In this document: in pieces, positions 1-5,280 of the stretch
Layout of the letters: each line of letters opens with the position of its first letter
Numbering within the stretch: the stretch's first letter is position 1
NCBI GenBank assembly: GCA_023430565.1
Contig: JAEZAD010000317.1
Span: 1 to 5,280, forward strand
Direction: 5' to 3'
Length of the DNA: 5,280 nucleotides
From: Verrucomicrobiota bacterium
GTDB taxonomy: Bacteria > Verrucomicrobiota > Verrucomicrobiia > Opitutales > Opitutaceae
Notes under the pieces: model-generated
Told to the model about the DNA's origin: nothing
Database searches by the model: none
What the model saw: only the letters and a program-made list of their open reading frames with translations
Program-made: the position numbers and the translations under genes

Positions 1-471
1 GCCATCGCCACCCCCAACATGCGCCTCGTCATCGCCGGCGATGTTCTCTCTGCCGGGCTCCAGACCGAAATCTCCCGAGAAATCGATGGCAGCCCGCTCA
101 TCGACTTCCGTCCAGGCTACATTCCCGACGCCGAAGTCGGCAGTTACCTGTGCGCCAGCGATGCCGTCGTGTTTCCCTACACGAAGGCCCTTACATCGGG
201 CGCGCTGATTCTCGCGATGTCCTTCGGCCGGGCCTGCATCGCACCGGCCATGGGCTCGCTGGGCGACACCCTCACGCCCCGCGGCGGCTATCTCTACGAT
301 CCATCCGATCCTTCCGCGTTCCGCGAAGCTCTTCTCGCGGCGATTCGCGGTGCCAGAAGACTCGATGCCATGGGCGCCCACAACTACGAGCGCGCCCGTC
401 GCTGGGGTTGGAATGAAGCCGCGCGACAAACCGCCCTCGTCTACCGTTCAGTCCTGGAACGCGACCCCTGA
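1..471 (+). CDS. GT4-type glycosyltransferase, C-terminal part (5' end outside window)
   Basis: Probably transfers a sugar from a nucleotide-sugar donor to a glycan acceptor at the cytoplasmic side of the inner membrane. Only the last 156 residues are visible. They look like the C-terminal Rossmann (GT-B) domain of GT4 enzymes: a first strand and loop ending in VIAGD, then PGYIP (about residues 38-42), SDAVVFPY (53-60) and a donor-site segment TSGALILAMSFGRACIAP (65-82), followed by a GGYLYDPSDP loop and a helical end. The frame is open from base 1, so the ATG at 19 is internal and not the start; a full GT4 protein would be roughly 350-400 residues. The usual Glu-x7-Glu donor motif is replaced by the TSG...AMSFG form. 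The gene ends in TGA, 70 bases before the barrel gene start. The family assignment is fairly secure; the sugar specificity cannot be read from the sequence. Confidence 0.88.
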   Translation, partial: AIATPNMRLVIAGDVLSAGLQTEISREIDGSPLIDFRPGYIPDAEVGSYLCASDAVVFPYTKALTSGALILAMSFGRACIAPAMGSLGDTLTPRGGYLYDPSDPSAFREALLAAIRGARRLDAMGAHNYERARRWGWNEAARQTALVYRSVLERDP

Positions 472-541
472 CCGCCCGCCGGTCGCGCTCGCGCGTTTGC
501 GCCGGTTTTCCCCGCTCCAAAATCCACGTCTTCAGCCTCCT

Positions 542-610
542 GTGTCCCGCACACGCCTCATCGTTTTCGTCGTCGCCGCCTGCTTGGTTGCGCCCCCGTT
601 CGTCCTCGCC
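542..610 (+). other. signal peptide of the barrel protein
   Basis: Codons 1-23 from the GTG start encode a positively charged start with Arg3 and Arg5, a hydrophobic core rich in Val, Ala, Leu and Phe, and a VLA motif followed by the acidic DELDP. This fits cleavage by signal peptidase I after Ala23. The single Cys14 lies inside the hydrophobic core and is not followed by a lipobox arrangement, so a lipoprotein is unlikely. The signal peptide is the main reason for preferring the 542 start over upstream in-frame starts. Confidence 0.75.
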
Positions 611-1735
611 GACGAGCTCGATCCCGTGACTTCGATCGAGTCCAATGCCCCGTCGGCCAGCGCCCCCGTCGTCCACGTGCTTCGCCCGCTCGAGTGGATC
701 CTGCGCTCCGCGCATCCGGAACTCAACTACACCTACGTGCGTGCCGAGGGTGTGCTCTCCGCCCCGGGTGCGGAGGAGACGACCACGATTCAAACGGTCT
801 CCCTCTCCACGTTCTTCAATCTCGGGCAGTTCATCACCTTCCGCTACCGCCCCAGCTGGACCTACTATTCGAGTGACGCCTTCGACAACAGTTTCGGCCA
901 CGAAGCGGGACTTCAGTTCCAGCGTTCGTTCGGCGAATGGAATGTTCGCGCCAGCCACCGCTACTCCGACACGTCGACTCCGCTGGTGGAAACCGGCACG
1001 CAAACATCCCAGACCCTCCATATGACCAACCTGCAGGGGCAGCGCCGGCTCGGCGCCCGCACCACCCTCGAGCTGGGACTGCGGCACGCCACGCGCCGGG
1101 CGGACGGCTTCGCCAGTTCCGAAGACTGGTCGACCCAGGAATGGCTGCACTACCAACTCACCGACAAGGTCGGCGTGGCCGGCGGGTTCTTGCTGGGCTA
1201 CGCGAGCCTCGACGGTGGCAACGACATGAACTACCGCCAGATCAACGGCCGCGTGCGCTGGCGTCCCACCTCGAAGCTCTGGCTCGACGCCAATGCAGGC
1301 GTCGAAACCCGCGAGTTCATGGAATCGAGCGTCGATAACGCCAACAACCCCGTCTACGGCGCGACGCTCACTTACCAGCCGTTCGATCACACCACCCTCA
1401 CCATCGAGGGAGACCAGGCCCTCGCTTCCTCGTATTTCCAAAACCAGATCCATCGCAGCAACAACTGGCAGGCCCGGCTTTCTCAGCGTCTCTTCGGCCG
1501 CTATCAACTCGGCCTCAGTTACCGCCAGCGGAATGCCAGCTATAGTGCCACCGCCGACTTCATCGCGGTGTCTCGCCAGGATGAGGGCCGGACCTGGCGG
1601 ATCGACCTCGGCACCGCGTTCTACAACCGCGGCGCGATCACCCTGTTTCTGCAGGACAAGCGCAACGTCTCCACCGACCCCCGTTTCGCGTTCGACGGCC
1701 AGCAGTTCGGCCTCCAACTCAACATCGCTTTTTGA
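542..1735 (+). CDS. outer-membrane beta-barrel protein of a polysaccharide cluster (BBP2/EpsL-like)
   Basis: Predicted 397-residue secreted outer-membrane barrel. From the GTG at 542 the protein begins SRTRLIVFVVAACLVAPPFVLA, a standard signal peptide with a short basic start, a hydrophobic core and a VLA cleavage site after about residue 23. The mature part is made of alternating polar/hydrophobic stretches of 10-14 residues rich in Tyr, Trp and Arg and separated by short turns (for example FITFRYRPSWTYY, GLQFQRSFGEWNVRASHRY, INGRVRWRP). I count about 16-18 such strands. It ends FGLQLNIAF, the C-terminal aromatic signature recognised by the BAM assembly machinery. Barrels of this size and position in exopolysaccharide clusters (Pfam BBP2-type, EpsL) are thought to act in polymer export or secretion; that role is inferred here. 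The open frame extends upstream to 350 inside the glycosyltransferase gene, but only 542 (or an in-frame TTG at 497) gives a sensible signal peptide. No clear ribosome binding site is seen. Confidence 0.82.
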   Translation: MSRTRLIVFVVAACLVAPPFVLADELDPVTSIESNAPSASAPVVHVLRPLEWILRSAHPELNYTYVRAEGVLSAPGAEETTTIQTVSLSTFFNLGQFITFRYRPSWTYYSSDAFDNSFGHEAGLQFQRSFGEWNVRASHRYSDTSTPLVETGTQTSQTLHMTNLQGQRRLGARTTLELGLRHATRRADGFASSEDWSTQEWLHYQLTDKVGVAGGFLLGYASLDGGNDMNYRQINGRVRWRPTSKLWLDANAGVETREFMESSVDNANNPVYGATLTYQPFDHTTLTIEGDQALASSYFQNQIHRSNNWQARLSQRLFGRYQLGLSYRQRNASYSATADFIAVSRQDEGRTWRIDLGTAFYNRGAITLFLQDKRNVSTDPRFAFDGQQFGLQLNIAF

Positions 1736-1736
1736 A

Positions 1737-2852
1737 ATGCCTCTTCCTCGCCCGCTCGTCTCGGTCATCATCCCCGCCTGGAACGCCGCCGCGCATCTCC
1801 AGGAGACGATCGATTCCGTCCTGCGACAAACGATCCAGTCGTTCGAACTCATCGTCGTCGACGATGGCTCCAGCGATGACACAGCGGCCATCGCCGCCTC
1901 CGCCGAAACCCGCGATCGGCGCATCCGTCTCGTGCGCCGCGCCAACGCCGGCGTGGGCGCAGCCCGCAACGCTGGAATCCAACTGGCCCGCGGCGAATTC
2001 ATCGCGCCACTCGACGCCGACGACCTCTGGTCACCCAAAAAACTCGAGAAACAAATCGCGCGTCTCGAACACGCCGGGCCCAGAGCCGGCCTCGCCTACT
2101 GCTGGTCGCGGAACATCGATCGCAACGGACGCGTCATTTCCTGGGCTCATCCGTGCCGGATCGAGGGGCATGTGCTGCCCGCTCTTCTCCTCGGCAACCT
2201 CGCCGGCAACGCCAGCGTCCCGCTCTTCCGCGCCTCGGCATTGCACGCCGTCGGGCCCTATCTGAATCGCGACGAACAGGATGGAGCCCAGGGGTGCGAA
2301 GACTGGGATCTCAATATTCGCATCGCCGAAAACTTCGAATTGCGCTGCGTGCCGGAATACCTGGTCGGCTACCGTCAGTCGCCCAGCGGCATGAGCCTCA
2401 ACGCCCACGCGATGCTCCGCTCCTACGAGACGACCATCCGTCGCGCCCGGCAGCGGAATCCAGGCCTTTCGCCTCAACTGCTCCTCTGGTCGCGCAGCCG
2501 TTTCTATGTGTATCTGGCGAGCAAATGCTACAGCTGGAGCGATTACGCCGGCGCGCTCTCCTTCACCGCCCGCACCTTGAGACTCGATCCGCTCGCCTGG
2601 CTCAATCGCCGCCACTATCGCCTCGGCCTCCTCTCGGTCGCCCACTTGTTGAGCCGCGGAATGCTCCGACGCCATCGTTCCCCGCCTCCGGTCACCACCG
2701 ACAACGACCCGCTCTTCCGCGTAACGCCCGCCGCGTTTCCGCCCCCCAGCACTTTGTTCGCCCTGCTCGAACGGCGCCGTCTCTCCGTCGCGATGGGCGC
2801 ACACCCGCACTCCGGTTCCGCCGCCGCCAAGGCCCGGCCCGTTTTTGGCTGA
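1737..2852 (+). CDS. family 2 glycosyltransferase (GT-A fold)
   Basis: A 371-residue inverting-type GT2 enzyme, expected to add one sugar to a lipid-linked or growing glycan in the cytoplasm. Signatures appear in order: VSVIIPAWNAA (residues 8-18), the nucleotide-binding VVDDGSSDDT (40-49), GVGAARNAG (72-80), the metal/donor DxD segment PLDADDLW (91-98), and the acceptor-side acidic motif CEDWD (187-191) with Asp189 the likely catalytic base region. A segment LVGYRQSPSGMS follows, as in many polysaccharide GT2 enzymes. The frame is open upstream to 1293, but the ATG at 1737 places the first GT2 strand at the expected distance from the N-terminus. It lies one base after the barrel gene's TGA. 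The last ~65 residues are rich in Pro, Arg and Ala with no recognised motif. No transmembrane segment is evident, so it is probably soluble or peripheral. The substrate is unknown. Confidence 0.93.
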   Translation: MPLPRPLVSVIIPAWNAAAHLQETIDSVLRQTIQSFELIVVDDGSSDDTAAIAASAETRDRRIRLVRRANAGVGAARNAGIQLARGEFIAPLDADDLWSPKKLEKQIARLEHAGPRAGLAYCWSRNIDRNGRVISWAHPCRIEGHVLPALLLGNLAGNASVPLFRASALHAVGPYLNRDEQDGAQGCEDWDLNIRIAENFELRCVPEYLVGYRQSPSGMSLNAHAMLRSYETTIRRARQRNPGLSPQLLLWSRSRFYVYLASKCYSWSDYAGALSFTARTLRLDPLAWLNRRHYRLGLLSVAHLLSRGMLRRHRSPPPVTTDNDPLFRVTPAAFPPPSTLFALLERRRLSVAMGAHPHSGSAAAKARPVFG

Positions 2853-2892
2853 ATCCGCCCGCACCGGGCTCGCCCTCTCCTCCGCCCGCCGC

Positions 2893-3948
2893 ATGCGCCC
2901 CACCCGCCGCATCGAATTCCTGGATCATGTCCGCGGTCTCGCCATCCTCGGCGTGATGGCCTTTCACGCCATCGAAGCGAGCTACGGTCCACAGGTCTGG
3001 CGAGAGGGCCCCGCCTGGCTCCGACCCGCCTCGCTCGGCAGCCTGGGAGTCGCGGTGTTTTTTGTCGTATCCGGTTTTTGCATTCACACCAGCCACGCCG
3101 GCTCGGGCGAAGCCGGAGTCGGTCGCTTCTTTCTGCGGCGTTTTTTTCGCATCTATCCGCCGTATCTTTTCGCGCTCACGCTCTTCGCCGTCGGGCGCGA
3201 TTTCTCCCTGCCGCAGCTCGTGAGCCACGCCGGACTTTTCCACAATTTCGACGCGCGCTGGTTTCAAGGCATCAATCCGTCGTTCTGGTCGATCGCGGTC
3301 GAATGGCAGCTCTACTGTGTTTATCCGCTGTTCCATCTCGCCGCGTCGCGCTGGGGCTGGTCGCCGGTTCTCGTGGTGCTCGCGACGCTCGAGGTCTCGA
3401 TCGTGGCGCTCGAGCAAACCGCCGGCCTTCCGGTCGCGCTGCGGCACAGCGTGCTCGGTTATGCCTGCTCATGGGCGATTGGCGCCGCGCTCGCCGACGT
3501 CTGGTTGCGAGGCGGTCTCCTGCCTTTTCGTGGAACGTGGCATCGCATCGTCTGGCCGGTTCTCACCGTCGCGCCCGTGTTTTTCGCTCCACGGTTCGCC
3601 CTGTTCTCGTTCCTCTTCGGCGCGCTTTCGACCGTGAGCTGGATTTCATGGGCGCTTTCGCGTGAACCATCGGTCAATTCCGACCGGCCAGCGTTCCGGC
3701 TGCTGGCGTTCGTCGGCGCGTGCAGCTACAGCCTCTACCTCCTGCATCAGCCGCTCATGCGCGCACTGTCGAGGCCCGAGCTTTCCCCGCCGCTGAACCT
3801 CGCGTGGATTTTGATTCTCTTTGTCCCAATCGTGCTCCTCGGCCACGCCGTCTATCGCTTCATCGAGCTGCCGAGTATTGCGTTGGGCAAGTTCCTCTCC
3901 CGCGCCGTCGTCCCCAACCCCCGCTATCGAGCGCAACCCGCGCCCTGA
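2893..3948 (+). CDS. Acyltransferase 3 family membrane protein (OafA/WecH type), probable polysaccharide O-acyltransferase
   Basis: A 351-residue polytopic inner-membrane protein expected to move an acetyl or similar acyl group onto a sugar of the glycan made by the neighbouring genes. It starts with RRIEFLDHVRGLAILGVMAFH, which holds the family's Arg-x10-His pair (Arg14, His25). It continues with VFFVVSGF (55-62), the RxxR segment RFFRIYP (83-89), FWSIAVEWQLY (131-141), YSLYLLHQP (279-287) and VYRFIELP (320-327), all typical of Acyl_transf_3. About ten hydrophobic segments are visible. The length fits a protein with only the membrane domain; there is no C-terminal SGNH domain. The ATG at 2893 is preferred because the family's first helix then begins about 12 residues in. 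An in-frame TTG at 2845 would add 16 residues and overlap the upstream gene by 8 bases. The family is secure; the acyl donor and acceptor are not known. Confidence 0.93.
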   Translation: MRPTRRIEFLDHVRGLAILGVMAFHAIEASYGPQVWREGPAWLRPASLGSLGVAVFFVVSGFCIHTSHAGSGEAGVGRFFLRRFFRIYPPYLFALTLFAVGRDFSLPQLVSHAGLFHNFDARWFQGINPSFWSIAVEWQLYCVYPLFHLAASRWGWSPVLVVLATLEVSIVALEQTAGLPVALRHSVLGYACSWAIGAALADVWLRGGLLPFRGTWHRIVWPVLTVAPVFFAPRFALFSFLFGALSTVSWISWALSREPSVNSDRPAFRLLAFVGACSYSLYLLHQPLMRALSRPELSPPLNLAWILILFVPIVLLGHAVYRFIELPSIALGKFLSRAVVPNPRYRAQPAP

Positions 3949-3970
3949 TTGCGATCTTCCGCAGCGCCAG

Positions 3971-3987
3971 GGGTGGAATCTCCACCC
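3971..3987. repeat. perfect 7-bp inverted repeat (hairpin) before the last gene
   Basis: GGGTGGA (3971-3977) and TCCACCC (3981-3987) are exact reverse complements separated by three bases (ATC). The hairpin sits in the gap between the acyltransferase stop (3948) and the next gene. No T-run follows, so it does not look like a Rho-independent terminator. It ends three bases before an in-frame ATG at 3991 and 21 bases before the ATG at 4009. It covers the only GGA purine stretch that could serve the 3991 start. It may influence translation or transcript processing, or be a chance pairing in GC-rich DNA. Confidence 0.45.
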
Positions 3988-4008
3988 GTTATGCGTCGCG
4001 CGAAAGAA

Positions 4009-5280
4009 ATGACCGTCCCCCTCGCCCCTGCCTCCATCGACCTCGCCACGAGTCCGATGGGCCAGATCCCGCTGGATCGCCCCCATCGTCGGGCGCGCGT
4101 CCTGGTCCGATGGTCTGGGATCCCCCTCGGCGTGGTCGACGTTTCCGCCCGCGCCGGAGCCCTTCACGCCCGCGATGCCTTCGAAGCGCTTCTCCGCGCT
4201 CACCCGCACGCCCTGCCGCGAGAGGCGGTTCGGCGGACTCTTTTGGCCACCGGAATCCAGGATCGCCTGGGCCCGTCGTCCTGCCCGCCGCCCTCGAACC
4301 TTGCCCCCTCCTCCCGGCCAACCGTTTCCATCATCGTTTGCACCCGCGATCGCACCGACGATCTGGCTTCGTGCCTCGCCTCTTTGCGCCGGCTCGAACC
4401 GCCTCCCCACGAGGTGCTGGTGATTGACAACGCTCCATCATCCGACGCAACGGCCTGTCTCGTCGCCGACGCGTATCCGACCTTCCGCTACGTCAGGGAA
4501 AATCGCCCCGGTCTCGATCACGCGCGAAATCGCGGCATCGCCGAGTCGTCCGGCGATGTCGTGGCCTTCACCGACGACGATGTCGTGGTGGACCCAGGTT
4601 GGGCCGGAGCACTCGCGCAGGCCTTCGCCACCGATCCTTCCGTCGCCCTGGTCACCGGCCTGGCCGAGCCCCTCGAACAGGAAACCGACGCCCAGATCTA
4701 TTTCGAAAATTACGGCGGCTTTGGTCGCGGCTGCCGCAGAATCTACCTGCAATCCTGGCCCGATCGCCCCCTGCCGTGGACGCTCGTCGGAGCCGGACAA
4801 CTCGGCGCGGGCGCAAATATGGCGTTGCGGCGCGACGTCTTCGATCGCGTCGGCCTTTTCGATCCCGCCCTCGATGTCGGCACCCCCACGCTCGGCGGCG
4901 GCGATCACGACATGTTCTTCCGCGTCCTGCGTGCCGGCTTCCTGTGTGTTTACGATCCCGAGGCAGTCGTCCGTCACCGGCATCGCCGCAGCGTCGGCGA
5001 GCTGCAACGGCTGCTCTATTCCTACGGACACGCCACCCGGTGCTTCTTCGAACGCGAGGAGCTGAACTTCCCTTCGGATCGGTCCGCCATCCGTCGACTC
5101 CGCCGCTGGTGGTGGCGCGAGTGGGCCTGGAAACGTCTGTGGCGCTCCGTCTTCCGCCCTGCCCTCGTGCCTCGGAGATTCGTGTGGGCCGAAATCAAAG
5201 GCTACCTTCAAGCCGCCCGCGCCTATCGCCGGGCCCGCGCGCGAATCGTCCCCGACGAGAGCCAGCGGCCCGATGCATCT
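4009..5280 (+). CDS. family 2 glycosyltransferase with extra N-terminal segment (3' end outside window)
   Basis: The frame has no stop to the end of the window: at least 424 residues from the ATG at 4009 (430 from the in-frame ATG at 3991). The GT-A domain starts near residue 105 with TVSIIVCTRDRTDDL, then VLVIDNAPSSDAT, RPGLDHARNRGI, the DxD-type TDDDVVVD (Asp189-191), GAGANMALRRDVF, and the catalytic-region GGGDHDMFFRVLRAG (Asp299, Asp301), followed by VVRHRHRRS. This matches GT2 enzymes that act on surface glycans. Residues 1-104 are not part of the catalytic fold: a segment RRARVLVRWSGIPLGVVDV (about 28-46) and a helix-like stretch, then a Pro/Ser linker. A similar N-terminal segment occurs, as I recall, in other bacterial GT2 proteins. 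A basic, Trp-rich stretch follows the catalytic domain (RRLRRWWWREWAWKRLW) and could bind the membrane surface. The start is uncertain: 4009 follows an A-rich GAAAGAA, while 3991 abuts a hairpin. Confidence 0.9.
   Translation, partial: MTVPLAPASIDLATSPMGQIPLDRPHRRARVLVRWSGIPLGVVDVSARAGALHARDAFEALLRAHPHALPREAVRRTLLATGIQDRLGPSSCPPPSNLAPSSRPTVSIIVCTRDRTDDLASCLASLRRLEPPPHEVLVIDNAPSSDATACLVADAYPTFRYVRENRPGLDHARNRGIAESSGDVVAFTDDDVVVDPGWAGALAQAFATDPSVALVTGLAEPLEQETDAQIYFENYGGFGRGCRRIYLQSWPDRPLPWTLVGAGQLGAGANMALRRDVFDRVGLFDPALDVGTPTLGGGDHDMFFRVLRAGFLCVYDPEAVVRHRHRRSVGELQRLLYSYGHATRCFFEREELNFPSDRSAIRRLRRWWWREWAWKRLWRSVFRPALVPRRFVWAEIKGYLQAARAYRRARARIVPDESQRPDAS

Noticed and set aside
461..486. Inverted repeat GCGACC...GGTCGC around the first gene's stop, a possible terminator
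   Set aside because: The stem is only six bases with a 14-base loop and no T-run follows. Such pairings are frequent in GC-rich DNA.
350..541. Upstream extension of the barrel frame to the ATG at 350
   Set aside because: It overlaps the glycosyltransferase gene by over 120 bases and would bury the signal peptide 64 residues inside the protein.
272..2038. Very long open frame on the - strand (588 codons), antisense to the barrel and glycosyltransferase genes
   Set aside because: It spans three convincing + strand genes and its translation has low-complexity Arg/Gly/Glu-rich composition with no recognisable domain. Long antisense frames are expected opposite GC-rich genes with G or C at third positions.
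2845..2892. TTG start at 2845 for the acyltransferase, overlapping the upstream gene by 8 bases
   Set aside because: It is possible, but the ATG at 2893 gives the N-terminus usual for the family, and the added residues (AESARTGLALSSARR) match nothing known.
2031..2912. Open frame on the - strand (293 codons) opposite the first GT2 gene, with others at 2692-3447 and 3646-4410
   Set aside because: Same reason: they shadow genes with clear family motifs and show no domain of their own.
3949..4320. Possible non-coding stretch between the acyltransferase and the GT2 catalytic domain
   Set aside because: The frame of the last gene is open through it from the stop at 3948, with in-frame ATG codons at 3991, 4009 and 4057 and a plausible N-terminal segment, so it is coding apart from the first 40-60 bases.
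4553..4590. Repeated CGATGTCGTGG within the last gene
   Set aside because: Both copies encode Asp-Val-Val in the conserved strand and DxD region of the glycosyltransferase; explained by protein sequence and codon bias.

Overview
The window is a GC-rich, tightly packed stretch of five genes, all on the + strand, from a cell-surface polysaccharide (exopolysaccharide, capsule or O-antigen type) gene cluster. The host is a Gram-negative-type bacterium: one gene encodes an outer-membrane beta-barrel with a signal peptide and a C-terminal phenylalanine. The GC-rich codons, weak ribosome binding sites and this gene mix would fit a Verrucomicrobia/Opitutaceae-like or proteobacterial genome, but that placement is only an inference.

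Layout: (1) the 3' end of a GT4-type glycosyltransferase (1-471, cut by the window start); (2) a secreted outer-membrane beta-barrel protein (542-1735); (3) a GT-A fold family 2 glycosyltransferase (1737-2852), starting one base after the barrel gene ends; (4) a membrane acyltransferase of the Acyltransferase 3 family (2893-3948); (5) a second, different family 2 glycosyltransferase with an extra N-terminal segment (about 4009 to past the window end). Gaps are 70, 1, 40 and about 60 bases. No promoter, Rho-independent terminator, RNA gene, mobile element or CRISPR array was recognised, so the genes are probably co-transcribed. A perfect 7-bp inverted repeat lies in the gap before gene 5.

Working model (inference): the three glycosyltransferases add sugars to a growing glycan at the cytoplasmic face of the inner membrane. 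The acyltransferase decorates it with acetyl or another acyl group. The outer-membrane barrel may help the polymer reach or cross the outer membrane, as is proposed for barrel proteins in other exopolysaccharide clusters. No flippase, polymerase, chain-length regulator or priming transferase is inside the window; these would be expected nearby.

I found no clearly undescribed system here. The points most worth a second look are the barrel protein embedded among glycosyltransferases, the hairpin and uncertain start of the last gene, the GT4 variant lacking the usual glutamates, and the one-base junction between genes 2 and 3.
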